Below the pieces are notes generated by a model that did not search any database, was not told the DNA's origin, and saw only the letters and a list, made by a program, of their open reading frames with translations. The position numbers and the translations under genes are program-made. Of a stretch of DNA of 64,000 bases, positions 1 through 10,372 are shown piece by piece (within the stretch, counting starts at the first letter, position 1; the number at the start of each line of letters is the position of its first letter). The DNA comes from Hexactinellida sp. DTS-2022. Taxonomy: Eukaryota; Porifera; Hexactinellida. The DNA is taken from assembly GCA_028753945.1 (NCBI GenBank), contig JAPNXP010000006.1, positions 3,596,001-3,660,000 of the forward strand, in the 5' to 3' direction.

Positions 1-59
1 GGAAGGACACATGGGCAGTACGCTACAGGTAACTGTAGTGCTGTAGGGCAGTACGCATG

Positions 60-109
60 GTGGTCGAGGGTTACCCTCCTGAGGAGTCCCTGCAATGGGA
101 CGAAACCAC
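60..109 (+). ncRNA. Type III hammerhead ribozyme, complete
   Basis: Self-cleaving RNA motif recognised from its core. Stem III pairs 60-64 with 105-109 (5 bp). C65 is the nucleotide before the cleavage site. Stem I pairs 66-70 with 74-78, closed by a TTA loop. The core CTGAGGA lies at 79-85. Stem II pairs 86-90 with 97-101 around a TGCAAT loop. GAA at 102-104 completes the core. Every invariant core base of the family (CUGANGA, GAA, UH) is present and all 15 stem pairs are Watson-Crick. Stem III is the open end, which makes it type III. The flanking DNA (direct repeat gggcagtacgc at 13-23 and 46-56) is unrecognised; such ribozymes usually sit in retrotransposon-like repeats. Confidence 0.85.
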
Positions 110-1260
110 ACACGTAACATCCCTACGGGATGGGGTCAGCTAGAGAGGCTAGTCTTCATACTAGTACGTGGCCTCATCTCGTAACAATATGATAAAAGTA
201 TTTTTGATGTCACCTCTCACTTAAACCAATAATATCTGAGTTCTGCTGATACTTTTCTAGAGTACGTGCGTACTAACCGAAGTAAAATACAGTCTGTTCT
301 CTCTAATTGTCCCTTCTCTAATAGTCCACTGTATATTTGATTACGTCATTGTGGTTAAATCCGATGAGAAATCATTCTCAAAAGTATTTTAGATGTTTCC
401 AGCGTATTTGAAAACCTAAGTTTAGTTTATCCCATGACAATAGGTAATTTATTTTACGAGTAATTAGAAAGTAAACACTGGCCTGGAAATAAAATGGCAA
501 ATACTTGACTTATCTAGCCGTATTATATAGTAGGCCATGCTTGGGAATATAAATTGGATGGTCTTATCCGAGTACGTACTAACCGAATCATTATAATGCA
601 TCAGATAGGAGGAAAATTCGGTTCTTAGAGAACAGTAAATATTATCCGAGAGTACGTACTAAACGAGTTCCACTGTACTTAATAGTTATCGAAAGTTAAA
701 ATCAAATAGTTAATAGTTATGGAAAGTTAATTAAAATCAAATAGTTATAATCAAATACTCAAATAGTTAGTAGTTATCGAAATTAAAATCAAATTATTAT
801 ACAGAAATGTATCTGTACATAAATGTCGCTGTGAAGTTGTGAACACAGTCTCTATACACAGTTGTCGTATAAATGTTGTAATTTGTTTATTAATTTATAG
901 TTAAGATTTTTATTAACCGCAATCGCATCTTATCTAAGTCTAATTATCGTATACTATGTTGGATTCAACCCATTTAATATTAATTAACACTCAAAATAAT
1001 AATGAATATTGTTACGTACACGTATAAAATATTTATATAAAAATCAAACTAAATGGTAAAATGATTTACTCACCTTCATTGACCAAAATGGGTGTAAGTA
1101 ATTAGGTGCCAAGAAAAATTAGAATAAATTTGCAGTGCATATTTCAAAAAATCAATTCTATTTATACAATTATCTTGGTTGCGTAATAGTAAACATGACT
1201 GATTAATTACCAATATGAATTTCTGAACTATTACATCATTATTTTGAATATGTCAAGAAT
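110..1260. other. AT-rich intergenic DNA with degenerate repeats
   Basis: No gene is supported. Fragments of a small element with the palindromic word agtacgtact and 'actaaccga' occur at about 255-290, 570-595 and 650-668. A short tandem motif (atagttatcgaaagttaaaatcaa) repeats at about 685-800. A consensus splice donor on the minus strand (GAAG/GTGAGT, near 1070) has no open frame attached and could belong to a non-coding exon. Confidence 0.4.
331..535 (+). repeat. Long duplicated segment, copy 1
   Basis: About 205 bp closely match 50463-50680 in the same orientation, with scattered substitutions and small indels. No terminal inverted repeats are visible, so this looks like an internal part of a larger repeat or a segmental duplication. 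Confidence 0.8.
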
Positions 1261-1552
1261 GTAGACTTGGACCAGAAATACATAACACACCTGTTACGCT
1301 TACTTCCATATGGAACAAGAACAAACAGGTGCATCACGCCATGGGATATTAAAATGTGTTGTATCAAGAGGTGTCAAACACCAATTTCTGGGCGTCGAAT
1401 TGGAGACCAAAGACGGGATTTCGAATGGGTACTCTATGGAGGGATCGGAGCATACAATATTTCAAGACTGAAAACCATAAGGCTTATTTCCTATCTGCTG
1501 ATAAAGTGTTTATTATGATATAGTCTAAATATAGATATAGAATAATTTCGAA

Positions 1553-1563
1553 GGGGGGGGGGG
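1553..1563 (+). repeat. Poly-G tract (11 G)
   Basis: A homopolymer in AT-rich DNA. A similar tract of 13 G lies at 42252-42264. Confidence 0.9.
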
Positions 1564-2249
1564 AAATAGTTCAATGATAGTCTTTTGAAAATAGGAAGGA
1601 CAATTTGGTAAAATTGAATGAATAGCACCTTTTGTTAGACCAGGTATACGGTATGTCCATTAATTAAAAACAAAATGGTTAAAGTTTGTATAATTGCTAT
1701 TGTGATAACCTATGGTCTGTCAAAATAAAAAGGCGAATTATATAACCACTAAGAATGAAAAACTTACAACATACGTATATCCAGTCGTCAGGTAGTAGTA
1801 CTTCACAGGTGTATAATTTTCCCCAAAGGTTGGAAAAGCATAGCAAAAGGTATATGTGTTTGAGACAAAATCTATCGGCTCGATGTAATAATTTCTCCAC
1901 TGATTATTCTCCTCATCAGAAAAATTCCTTCATTTTAAAGATTGATATTGGTTCTTCGCCATCGTAACCACTGCGGCAATTGGGGGCTGAGCATCTAGCC
2001 GGCATTATTTATTCAAAGCCACCAATTAATTAACTCCAAGGGAGGCGAAAGCAAGAGTAGAGTTGTACGCTCGGATGTTATCTCTGAATGCTCTCCTCTG
2101 CTGTCAGCAAATGTGCAAGCAGGTCACTCGGCGTAGCAAATGAGGAAAGAACAATTTTGAAGATAGTATGTGATAGTAGATAATTTCTCACTCTCCCAGA
2201 ATGTCGCTTCACAAAAAGTGCTGGAAAAAGTCATACTACCACCCAGGTA

Positions 2250-2423
2250 CAGCCATTTATAAATACGCTCCTAATCCTGGTCTGATCCTATTTTTCATAC
2301 GCCTAAATCACAAATTAATTTTACGGTATAGGAGAAGAATTCAAATTTTTGCGCTCTTAAATTAAAAATTTCCAAAAATTATGCTCCAAAAAGGAGCGTC
2401 TCTCGCTCCTGGATAATTCCTTG
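2250..2423 (+). repeat. Dispersed 170-bp repeat (G family), copy 1
   Basis: Starts with a 'cagccattt' end and contains the words cgctcctaatcctggtctga and aggagcg...cgctcctgga. Copies lie at 4811-4980 (same strand), 39042-39206 and 59831-60001 (both opposite). The 'cagc(c/t)attt' end lies next to TA in several copies, suggesting a mobile element. Confidence 0.75.
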
Positions 2424-2540
2424 CTACCACCTGAAAACTGAGCGCTAAAGTTATCAGCAAAACTTCATAGGCAGATTGTGACCTAGCTAAATTCATGGCC
2501 GACTTGGAAATGAGGGAATTAGCATACAACTCACCTCTTT

Positions 2541-2840
2541 GTTCTGCTGTCTCCTCTGCTCTCAGGTGCTACAATATTCCCCTCTTCTCTAATAGAGAGG
2601 CGCTCAGCAATTTCTCGTCAGTTTGAGATATAAATGGGCCGACTGGTATTCCCTCTTCGTTAGGAGACGAGCAGTACGTACACTCTCCGACTCTCCATAG
2701 CGTATAGCAGACTGAAGCTCTTTGCTTGTCAAGAAGGACTCGGGTCTGCTCAGTTGTCTCGTTAGCTCGCTCCAACGCTTCAGCTCTGCTTTTGATTTGA
2801 GTTTCCCACCCTGTACCCCAGGTTTCCGCTTTGGAGGCAT
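2541..2840 (-). pseudogene. Possible decayed first coding exon
   Basis: The minus strand from ATG at 2840 reads a lysine-rich start (MPPKRKPGVQGGKLK). It then continues sensibly only if the frame changes: one frame gives LERANETTEQTRVLLDKQRA, another gives EEGNIVAPESRGDSRTKR just before a good splice donor (AG/GTGAGT at 2535-2541). Base composition is less AT-rich than the surroundings. This suggests a frameshifted first exon of an unknown, possibly transposon-borne, gene. No family is recognised and the call could be wrong. Confidence 0.3.
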
Positions 2841-2902
2841 TGTAATATCAATTTGAGAAAACTAATATTGATAAATGGCGAATAGTAAGGATATTTATAT
2901 AT

Positions 2903-3003
2903 AACGAGCCCTTCGGTCTCGGTCGCTTCGCGACGGATCACTCTAACAAAGGTCGCTTCGCGACCTTTGTTCGTTTATGTTAGACACTACGCAACACAAT
3001 TAA
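2903..3003 (+). repeat. GC-hairpin dispersed repeat (H family), copy 1
   Basis: Begins acgagcccttcggtctcggtc and holds small palindromes such as GGTCGCTTCGCGACC, each a stem closed by a short TTCG-like loop. Relatives are at 11445-11640, 14811-15020 and 36936-36972, with a weak trace near 59309. Confidence 0.75.
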
Positions 3004-3074
3004 TCATCTTCCTTTAATTAAAAATCATTCATAATTAATAAGTTGAACCAGTGGCTCGAAAATTACACATTCTA

Positions 3075-3252
3075 CAGTAGATGTCGGATATAAGCAAACC
3101 GGTTACAAGAACATATCTGATATAAGAATAGTTATACCATGTTGGAAAACGGTTGCCATATACCCTATATAATTTATGTGGTTATAAGAACATGCCAGTT
3201 ATAAGCACATGAAGTGCATTTTCGACGATGTGCTTATAAGCGGCATCCAGTG
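3075..3252 (-). mobile_element. TA-flanked MITE, family C, copy 1
   Basis: Terminal inverted repeats (cagtagatgtcgg.../...gcggcatccagtg) flanked by TA, with internal repeats of 'ttataagcac/gaacat'. It belongs to the set at 7080, 11771, 37074, 48700 and 55104. The CAGT termini and TA target are typical of pogo/Tigger-type Tc1-mariner derivatives. It encodes nothing. Confidence 0.8.
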
Positions 3253-4810
3253 TACTACTATAAAATATAAATTAATTGTTTTAGAATATCAGCTATTACG
3301 AATCACATTTATCTCAGCTGTATTTTGGATTTCTAATTATGGCCACCCATATAGAATGCATACTCTCAATTCTGAAGATCACCCAAGTAGAATAAACTTG
3401 TTTAATCAATAGTCTTTAGTTGATATACATAGAAGCATCATTTTAATTGGTCAACGTGAAAAATATAATTTCTATTTTGTCAATCATTTTGCCCATTTTG
3501 AGCACATTTTTTTTAGACAATTACCCAAATAAGAACTACGATGAAATTAAATAACCCGCATGTTTACAGTTTAGGTAACTATATTTTACAATTGTGTTAT
3601 AAATTTTAGCTTCCTAGCATCTATCAACGAGACTCTTGAACTTTTGGTTGAAATAAAGCATGGTGAACGCGGGAGATGTCAGACTGTCCCAAAAATCTTT
3701 CTTAGCGAATCAAAGTTCCTCATTCTATTTGAAATGGATCACTGATAATGGTAGCAAAGGTCTTCTGGATAAGAATTGATATTTTTGAGATTATATTATT
3801 GGGCAATGAACTTATAACAGCAACCATCATTACAAGAGACCTAAAGTTATTCCAATTACCTATATTAGAGTTCTTGATGTGATTAGACGGTTAGAGATAA
3901 ACTGTATCTTATCTAGTTTGGGAGCTATTCTCAGGTATTTGGTAGTTTATATATATAATGGCTTTGGTGTCTTGTCTAAGATAGTAATTTAATAAATCCT
4001 ATGATATTGGGAGTTATTCCAATGAAGTTTAACCGAATCCAGACTTGGTTTAATTCCAGAATAGGAGATAATTATATAATTTATATTCCTTATATTTTTA
4101 GGCACTATACGAGCACAACAAACCTCATCAAGAAATGTAAGTAATCTTATATTTTAATGAGATTTATTACAATAAACTTCCACAGAATGACATTTACTTG
4201 ATTGAATGTACACTGTACACTATTTTACAAAATATTGCGAAAGAAAGTTAAGATGTAATCTTCCCATGTAGTTTAAGATTAAACACAAATTTATTAATTA
4301 AATAATTCCTACCCTCCGGAAATGCTTAATTTGTGGTAATCATAGTCCCATCTATAAATCGATCCTAAATCGAAAAATAATAGTCAATACGATACGATTC
4401 AAAATACATTGGAAACATACCATATTACTTCAATGTGTAATAAATCATATTTATAGTATAAAATATAGTATTCTATTCTATAAATATTTTTCTCTAAGTT
4501 TATTAGTACATACTGGTATATTAAATTTAATTCAAGGGTTTGCTATAATATTTTGATGAGAAAGCAATATAACATGATGATTTATTTGAACCCGTACAGA
4601 TTCTTCTCTATAATTTGACAAATGAGGCTAAGCAAGACGCATTGTCTAGAGATGAACTTGCGGCGCCAAAGTAAATCCGGAAGTATATACACTACACTGC
4701 AGATTAGAGTCAGAGCACCCCGAATGGTTCCGGGTCCATATACGGCGCCATAGATTGTCCGGGGGGACTAATCGTAGGGGGATCATATATGGCATGACCA
4801 GTGTATTATA
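3253..4810. other. AT-rich intergenic DNA
   Basis: No gene or clear element recognised. A relatively GC-rich patch at 4655-4795 contains two ggcgcca words and ccggggggac but no open frame. Confidence 0.4.
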
Positions 4811-4980
4811 CAGCTATTTGTAAATACGCTCCTAATCCTGGTCTGATCCAATTTTCATACGCCTAAATCGCAAATTAATGTTACGGTATAGAGAGGATTC
4901 CAAATTTTCACGCTCCTAAATTATAATTTTCAAAAATCATGCTCAAAAAGGAGCGTCTAGCGCTCCTGGATAACTCCTTG
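4811..4980 (+). repeat. Dispersed 170-bp repeat (G family), copy 2
   Basis: Near match to 2250-2423 in the same orientation, ending with the same 'ggataactccttg' words. Confidence 0.75.
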
Positions 4981-5286
4981 GGCATGACACCTATTACACA
5001 TATACACTTATAAGGATTCACATCTCATATTCTAATTATATTATACTATCATATTTTGGTATTGCATCAACATAGCATTTAATAATTAGCATAGATATCT
5101 TGGACCATGATGACATTTTCCAATATAATTTGAGATGTGAATCTGTGTAGATATGTGACAGGAAGTATAAAGTGAGAAGTCATAGCAAAGATGGTAAATA
5201 AACTGTCATGGATAAAAAGTATATCTGGTTAATAGTGGTTATAGTAATATAGGTATGTAAACGAGGCGCATGCACTAGTCAGAATT

Positions 5287-6522
5287 TCGATGTTGTCACA
5301 ACTCACAAGTAATAATATTGCTAGTTGTCATAAGTCAGAATAGTTTTTTATAAATGGTTGTTACTAGTGAGAATTGTGTTTTATCTACTGTTGTCACAAG
5401 TCAGAATGTTTTTTTGGACTGTTGTCACAAGTCAAAATAGTTTTTTGGACTGTTGTCACAAGTCAGAATAGTTTTTTATAAATGGTTGTTACTAGTGAGA
5501 ATTGTTTTTATCTACTGTTGTCACAAGTCAGAATGTTTTTTTGGACTGTTGTCACAAGTCAAAATAGTTTTTTGGACTGTTGTCACAAGTCAGAATGTTT
5601 TTTTGGACTGTTGTCACAAGTCAGAATAGTTTTTGGACTGTTGTCACAAGTCAGAATAGTTTTTTTGGACTGTTGTCACAAGTCAGAATAGTTTTTCCAT
5701 TATGGTCACCACAGTTTTCACTTTTAAGAATCCTCAATTACTTTTAGTTCTTCGATTTATTTTTCACACTTGTAGATACAATTCATGTTATATAATTTCA
5801 TCACTTCTGATACATTTGAAGACTATTTGTTATTGTCACTGAAATTAGGCTGATTTCTGTTCTCTAATCGTAGGCACTATATAATAGATTTATCAATTTT
5901 AAGTTTTAATAGTTAAAAACGAATAAGGAATACACTTTACAAGTGTACAAACGTCGTGAAGGAAAAGTGTTTACATTTCAGATGGACATAAATATATTCG
6001 GTCAAAAATCACTGAAAAATATGTTTACCTGAAATGCGCTTTATTTAGAGTCTTAGACAGAATGATTGCAAGGGAACTAGCAGTTTAAATCAGGAAACTG
6101 AATAATTCTCACTAGTAACAACAATTTATAAAAAACAATTCTGACTTGTGACAACAATTTATAAAAAACTAATCTGACTTATGACAACAGTCCAAAAAAA
6201 CATTCTGACTTGTGACAAGTCCAAAAAACTATTCTAACTTGTGACAACAGTCCAAAAAACTATTCTGACTTATGACAACAGTCTAAAAAAACATTCTGAC
6301 TTGTGACAACAGTCCAAAAAACTATTTTGACTTGTGACAATAGTCCAAAAAACATTCTGACTTGTGACAATAGTCCAAAAAATCATTCTGACTTGTGATA
6401 ACAGTCCAAAAAATCATTCTGACTTGTGATAACAGTCCAAAAAAATTATTTTGACTTGTGATAATAGTCCAAAAAATCATTCTGACTTGTGATAACAGTC
6501 CAAAAAAACTATTTTGACTTGT
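5287..6522. mobile_element. Foldback-like element with tandem-repeat arms
   Basis: The left arm (5287-5697) is about 11 tandem copies of a roughly 31-bp unit (gttgtcacaagtcagaatag plus a T-rich ggac tail). The right arm (6103-6522) is about 13 copies of the same unit in reverse complement. The arms enclose a unique 400-bp centre (5698-6102). Variants such as the 'actagtgagaatt' unit are mirrored in both arms. This plan, inverted arms made of tandem repeats, is that of foldback transposons. Open frames across the arms are only the repeat read through. No transposase is present. Confidence 0.75.
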
Positions 6523-6547
6523 CGGAAAATTGGTCAAAAAATTGTGC

Positions 6548-6556
6548 AAAAAAAAA
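6548..6556 (-). terminator. Pol III oligo-T terminator of U6
   Basis: Nine T on the minus strand directly after the U6 3' end. Confidence 0.85.
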
Positions 6557-6601
6557 TTAGGAACGCTTCACGATTATGCGTGTCATCCTTGCGCAGGGGC
6601 C

Positions 6602-6641
<40 letters not shown>

Positions 6642-6657
6642 ATAGCCGAAGCTATAC
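6553..6657 (-). ncRNA. U6: U6 spliceosomal snRNA
   Basis: Catalytic snRNA of the spliceosome that pairs with U4 and U2 and with the 5' splice site. The minus strand carries the conserved body: the ACATATACTAAAATTGGAAC region, GATACAGAGAAGATTAGCATGG, CCCTGCGCAAGGATGACACG and the 3' GTGAAGCGTTCC. This includes the ACAGAGA box (near 6612) and AGC triad. The 5' cap-proximal hairpin is GTATAGC-TTCG-GCTATAC, a perfect 7-bp stem that differs in sequence from the vertebrate stem but keeps the fold. A T-run terminator and a TATA box at the correct spacing indicate a working gene, not a retrocopy. Confidence 0.95.
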
Positions 6658-6870
6658 AATATTAATACTTTTTCAAATCTATTTATACTCCAATATATTC
6701 TGAATATTATAGTATGGGTTATTTATAAGTGTCAATAGGTTATGGAGTATTCTGGTTGTCTTTTGACTAAAACTCTTGCCCTACATCCTAATATTTTTTA
6801 TTACAATATATTTTACTGTCTGGGGCGTGTCTAGATATTCATAAGGGGAGGGGTTGGGTGCAGGCCTCCG
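6658..6870 (-). repeat. U6 5' flank, duplicated at 10801-10990
   Basis: The promoter region and about 150 bp beyond it recur in the same orientation at 10801-10990. Shared words include ctttttcaaa, ttatactcc, tagtatgg, atttataag and the far end ggggcgtgtctaga...attcataaggggaggg. Confidence 0.75.
6681..6687 (-). promoter_or_regulatory. TATA box of U6 Pol III type 3 promoter
   Basis: TATAAAT on the minus strand, 24-30 bp upstream of the U6 start. The upstream sequence shared with 10801-10990 should include the proximal sequence element. Confidence 0.8.
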
Positions 6871-7079
6871 TGTGGGGGGGCATATATTTTGTGTTTTGTT
6901 AGTTTAAGAGCCACTATTTTGATTAAATAAAATATACAGTATTTAAATAAATTTTATAAGATCCTTGCATGCATGTTTATATGCGTATTATGGATATCCA
7001 TATAATTATTTACATATGGTACTGACACTCACTCATCCTTTTGAACCAGGGATTGCTTAGTATATTCTACTAAATCTTA

Positions 7080-7254
7080 CAGTGGATGCCGGTTATAAGC
7101 ACATCGTCGGGAACTGCACTTGATGTGCTTATAACCTGCAAGTTCTTATAACCGACATAAATTTTATAGGGTATATGGCAACCGTTTTCTAACATAGTGT
7201 TCTTATATTCGATATGTTCTTATAACTGGTGTGCTTATATCCGACATCTACTGT
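7080..7254 (+). mobile_element. TA-flanked MITE, family C, copy 2
   Basis: Full-length copy from cagtggatgccgg to cgacatctactg, TA on both sides. Confidence 0.85.
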
Positions 7255-7384
7255 ATTTGCAATTAATATTTTCTAATTGGATAATCTAGGGTATTTCTAC
7301 CTATATCATTTATTTTTAGCAAAATATTCAAGTGCAAGACCCATTTTTGAGGTGCGACTAGGTAGAAATGACGTCACCATATTG

Positions 7385-8532
7385 CAGGGTTGTTTGATTT
7401 AAATCAATGATTTTTATTAATAAAAATCATGATTTAAATCAAAAATCTGATCAAAATAAAAAAAGTCAGATTTTTTTGATTTAAATCAGATTTTTTATGT
7501 CTATTGTTTTTTGCAAAAGGAAAAGAAATACATTGATAATGAGTGAAATTACAATGATAATGAGTCATATCAATGTAATTAATCTATTAGCCAAATAATA
7601 TGCGCCAGTGTGATATAGATTGCAAAAAAACAATTAAAATCAAAACTCTGATTTAAATTCAAAAAAAAACCCTCACAGACGGGATGGGAGTGTGCTCCTT
7701 CTGATTTTCACTTCCCCAATTTTATTTAAGTAGAATTTCAATATTAAAATTACATTTATCTTAGTGTAATATAATTTAATTATTGTTTGAATTGTGAAGA
7801 CTTCAAATGTTTAAATTAATTAAAGATTAATTAAAATTATTACAAATAGAAATTAGGATACGTGTAGTATTTACGTTACTATTTTGAATACTATAATTGA
7901 CATCATCATCAACTTGTAAAATGTTCCAACTTCCAAGTGTTTTCTTTGCACTTGTATGAAACACATATTCACTTACAAACCAATCAATAACAGCCATTAT
8001 CTAGTAGGCTTATGTAATATGTTCTATTGTATTCAGTATACTATAGAGTAATTACAATATGGAGAAGATGGCTGATTTATGTAAATAATCGTTAATAAAA
8101 CGTAGAATTGATTAGCGACCTAATAATATGAATTGATATATAGAAAGAACACCGAATACAACCTCTATATTTTCAATAACTAATTCGAATTATTAAAGAG
8201 TCACTGGACCAGGACACAAATTTCGATATAATTGACAAACAAAAGCGAAATTGAGAAATCGGGCTTCGAGGTGATCATCTCCAGGAAATTCTATATCTCC
8301 TGTCCAAATGTGAAATCTCTATCCCTAATGGTCTAGTCAGACCATCGCGTACGGCCGGCCAGCCGGAAGTCCGACAGAGGTAAACTCAATAGTGTGCACT
8401 TATAGTATAAACTATAGTAGGACCCTACTATAACGTTTTTTACTAGAAGAAGCACACTAAAAATCTGATTTATATCAAAAAAATCGGATTTCTTTGATCT
8501 TTTAAAAAAAATCATGATTTTTATCAACCCTG
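7385..8532. mobile_element. hAT-like non-autonomous element with 8-bp TSD
   Basis: Termini cagggttg.../...caaccctg, followed inward by repeats of gatttaaatca and aatcatgattttt. Both sides carry the identical 8-bp duplication CCATATTG (7377-7384 and 8533-8540), the hallmark of hAT transposition. No transposase frame is present. The right interior (about 8035-8440) is related, in inverted orientation, to 11030-11440. Confidence 0.85.
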
Positions 8533-8786
8533 CCATATTGGCTAAAGGGAAAAAATATGTACTAGCCATTGTATTTATGAGATCCGGGAAAATTCCCAGT
8601 TACGGGCACGCTCCGGACTACATTGTCCGGATAAGGGAGGTTTGAGTGTATCCAAAAGTTCAAAAGCCTCAAATTGTTTAATTTCCCATTTTGTGACAAA
8701 TTGATGAAAAATGCCCATCTAGGAGCCATATTACATAAAATATCTCAGAATGAAAGATGGAATCTTCCCACATTCTCCAGTTTCCT

Positions 8787-8838
8787 TGGAATCGAGGGTT
8801 AGCCTCCTGATGAGTCCCTGAGATGTGATGAAATGACC
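8787..8838 (+). ncRNA. Degenerate hammerhead ribozyme
   Basis: Stem I GAGG/CCTC (8794-8797 with 8803-8806), core CTGATGA (8807-8813), stem II 8814-8818 with 8825-8829 (one mismatch, one G-T), and GAA (8830-8832). The sequence resembles the ribozyme at 60-109 (shared cgagggtta, agtccctg). Stem III is poor: two good pairs, then G-A mismatches. The core is intact, but cleavage would probably be weak or absent. Confidence 0.6.
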
Positions 8839-9260
8839 TATTTATTATATCTATACAGCCAACTCCGCATAATGGTTGTCAACATTTTAATGGGGTCATT
8901 TTTGCAGGAATAGAAGAATACAAAATACAAAATATTTCCTATTAGTTTGGGTCCTGTAGGTTATGTTTACCAGTTTACATGAACAATATTATGTATTTAA
9001 TTTCCAATTAGGTTTTCAATCATTCTTGCATTGATTCAGATGACAACGATGCTCATAATGCACCATCACCATCCAGTTTATTAAGACCAAGTACTATGGA
9101 TAAATAGTACTGTTGTTTTGGGACTATGTTTAGACTATCCTGTTTACAAAGTTAATTAATGCATTTATAGGAGGTTGTTCCCACAAATCGTCTCCCATTG
9201 GAATAGGGAAAAATTTTTGAGGTTGGAGATAGAGACTGGATCTCCATATCGCTATTTCTT
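8839..9260. other. Intergenic, possibly part of the adjacent broken gene
   Basis: A short plus-strand reading at about 9013-9085 (FNHSCIDSDDNDAHNAPSPS) may be an exon remnant of the transposon-type gene that follows. Nothing else is recognised. Confidence 0.3.
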
Positions 9261-9590
9261 GTGAAGGGAAGCTTGAAAGATTCAATACCTATTTGGCACT
9301 ATACACCACAGATCAAGAGAAGCTACACTACACGACCAATGGTAGAAGCTTACTTCCAAAGGAGTCTATTACTTTGGATGCCAAGAAAGATGTGGGGTGT
9401 AAATTTTAAATGTCCTAGCTGTCCAGACAACCAGTCCCTACGATCAAAGGGACTCTATAATCGTGTCCGTCATGACCTAGATCTCAAGGGCTATTACTAT
9501 CTGGCAGCCGAGTACATGGACTGCGGCAATGTAAATCCACGTTCATTGCTTATGACCAGAGGATGCTCAGCCAGCTCTCAGAAGCTTGAT
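9261..9590 (+). pseudogene. N-terminal part of DUF6729-like transposon-type gene
   Basis: Plus-strand reading contains LLLWMPRKMWGVNFKCPSCP, then QSLRSKGLYNRVR, a YYYLAAEYMDC block, and, after a frameshift, AYDQRMLSQLSEA. I recognise this as the Cys-bearing N-terminal region of a repetitive animal protein family that I believe is Pfam DUF6729; the domain name is from memory. The C-x2-C pair is present but the frame breaks after EYMDC. The rest of the protein lies inverted at 9590-10160, then upright at 10373-10605. It is a dead copy. Confidence 0.55.
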
Positions 9591-10160
9591 AAATTGAGAT
9601 ACTCCAATCAACATTGTCCACATCTGAATCTTCTCCTTCATTAGTTGAATTTGCAGAGGGACTAGGGTTGGTTTCTTTAAACCACTTGGTGAGTGTAGCC
9701 TCATTCATGTTAAACAAGACTAGAGACTTTCCTTCCAATAGATCTTCGCTGTTGAGCATACAATATTGATTGGAGTATCTCTCCGTTCTCATTACCCACA
9801 TTGATGCACCAGGCTGCTGATTGCAGCATTGCCATGGAGCTTCTTACAGATCTAGATATATACACACAAATTAAAGTTATTATTGATAGATAGTATACAT
9901 AAATTTGCAAGGGTGGACAGATTTACTGTTTATATGAAACGTCACATCACATTAAATTAACAAACCTTCTTGGTGACGTCAATCTTTAAGATAGAGCCGA
10001 ATGTCGAAGTAATGGCAGCTTTAATTTCAGGTAAGCGACTCCACACATCCCTCACGTGGGTGGCTATAAACCACTTCGGCTTGGGTGTGGCTTTGAAGGT
10101 TGATGGTTCCTCGTAAGAGACCGACGCTAATTTCAATTTATCAAACCACTTCAAATGGCC
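9590..10160 (-). pseudogene. Inverted middle segment of the same gene
   Basis: The minus strand reads MKWFDKLKLASVSYEEPSTF, KPKWFIATHVRDVWSRL, GSILKIDVTKK. A possible intron (about 9856-9966) follows, then ICKKLHGNAA and, after a frame change, SAAWCINVGNENGEILQSIL, then an acidic serine-rich stretch. In the intact family these blocks follow the N-terminal Cys region and precede the C-terminal block. Inverting 9590 to about 10165 would restore that order, so this copy has suffered an internal inversion. Confidence 0.5.
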
Positions 10161-10372
10161 ATTACAATCAGATACAGTAGACTCCGCTTAACAACGAAAT
10201 AGATGAGGGATCTGAAGATGAGTTCGTAGAAGAACCTTGTATTCCATTTTCTTGTGACAGGGGAGAAATTTAAATGATTGGCCCTATTCTTGAAGATAAA
10301 GAAGTTAGCAATAATCAATTTATAACAGGTTATTTTAATTAACTAGGATATTATAATCATTGTCTGTTTATT

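Noticed and set aside
5287-6522. CRISPR-like look of regularly spaced repeats
   Set aside because: The units are contiguous tandem repeats without unique spacers, arranged as two inverted arrays, in a eukaryotic sequence.
5482-6549. Open frames of about 70 codons in the tandem arrays
   Set aside because: They only translate the 31-bp repeat (LLSQVRI... words) and are on opposite strands in the two arms.
9710-9910. Separate small minus-strand genes at 9550-9910
   Set aside because: They are pieces of the inverted middle of the broken transposon-type gene, in shifted frames.
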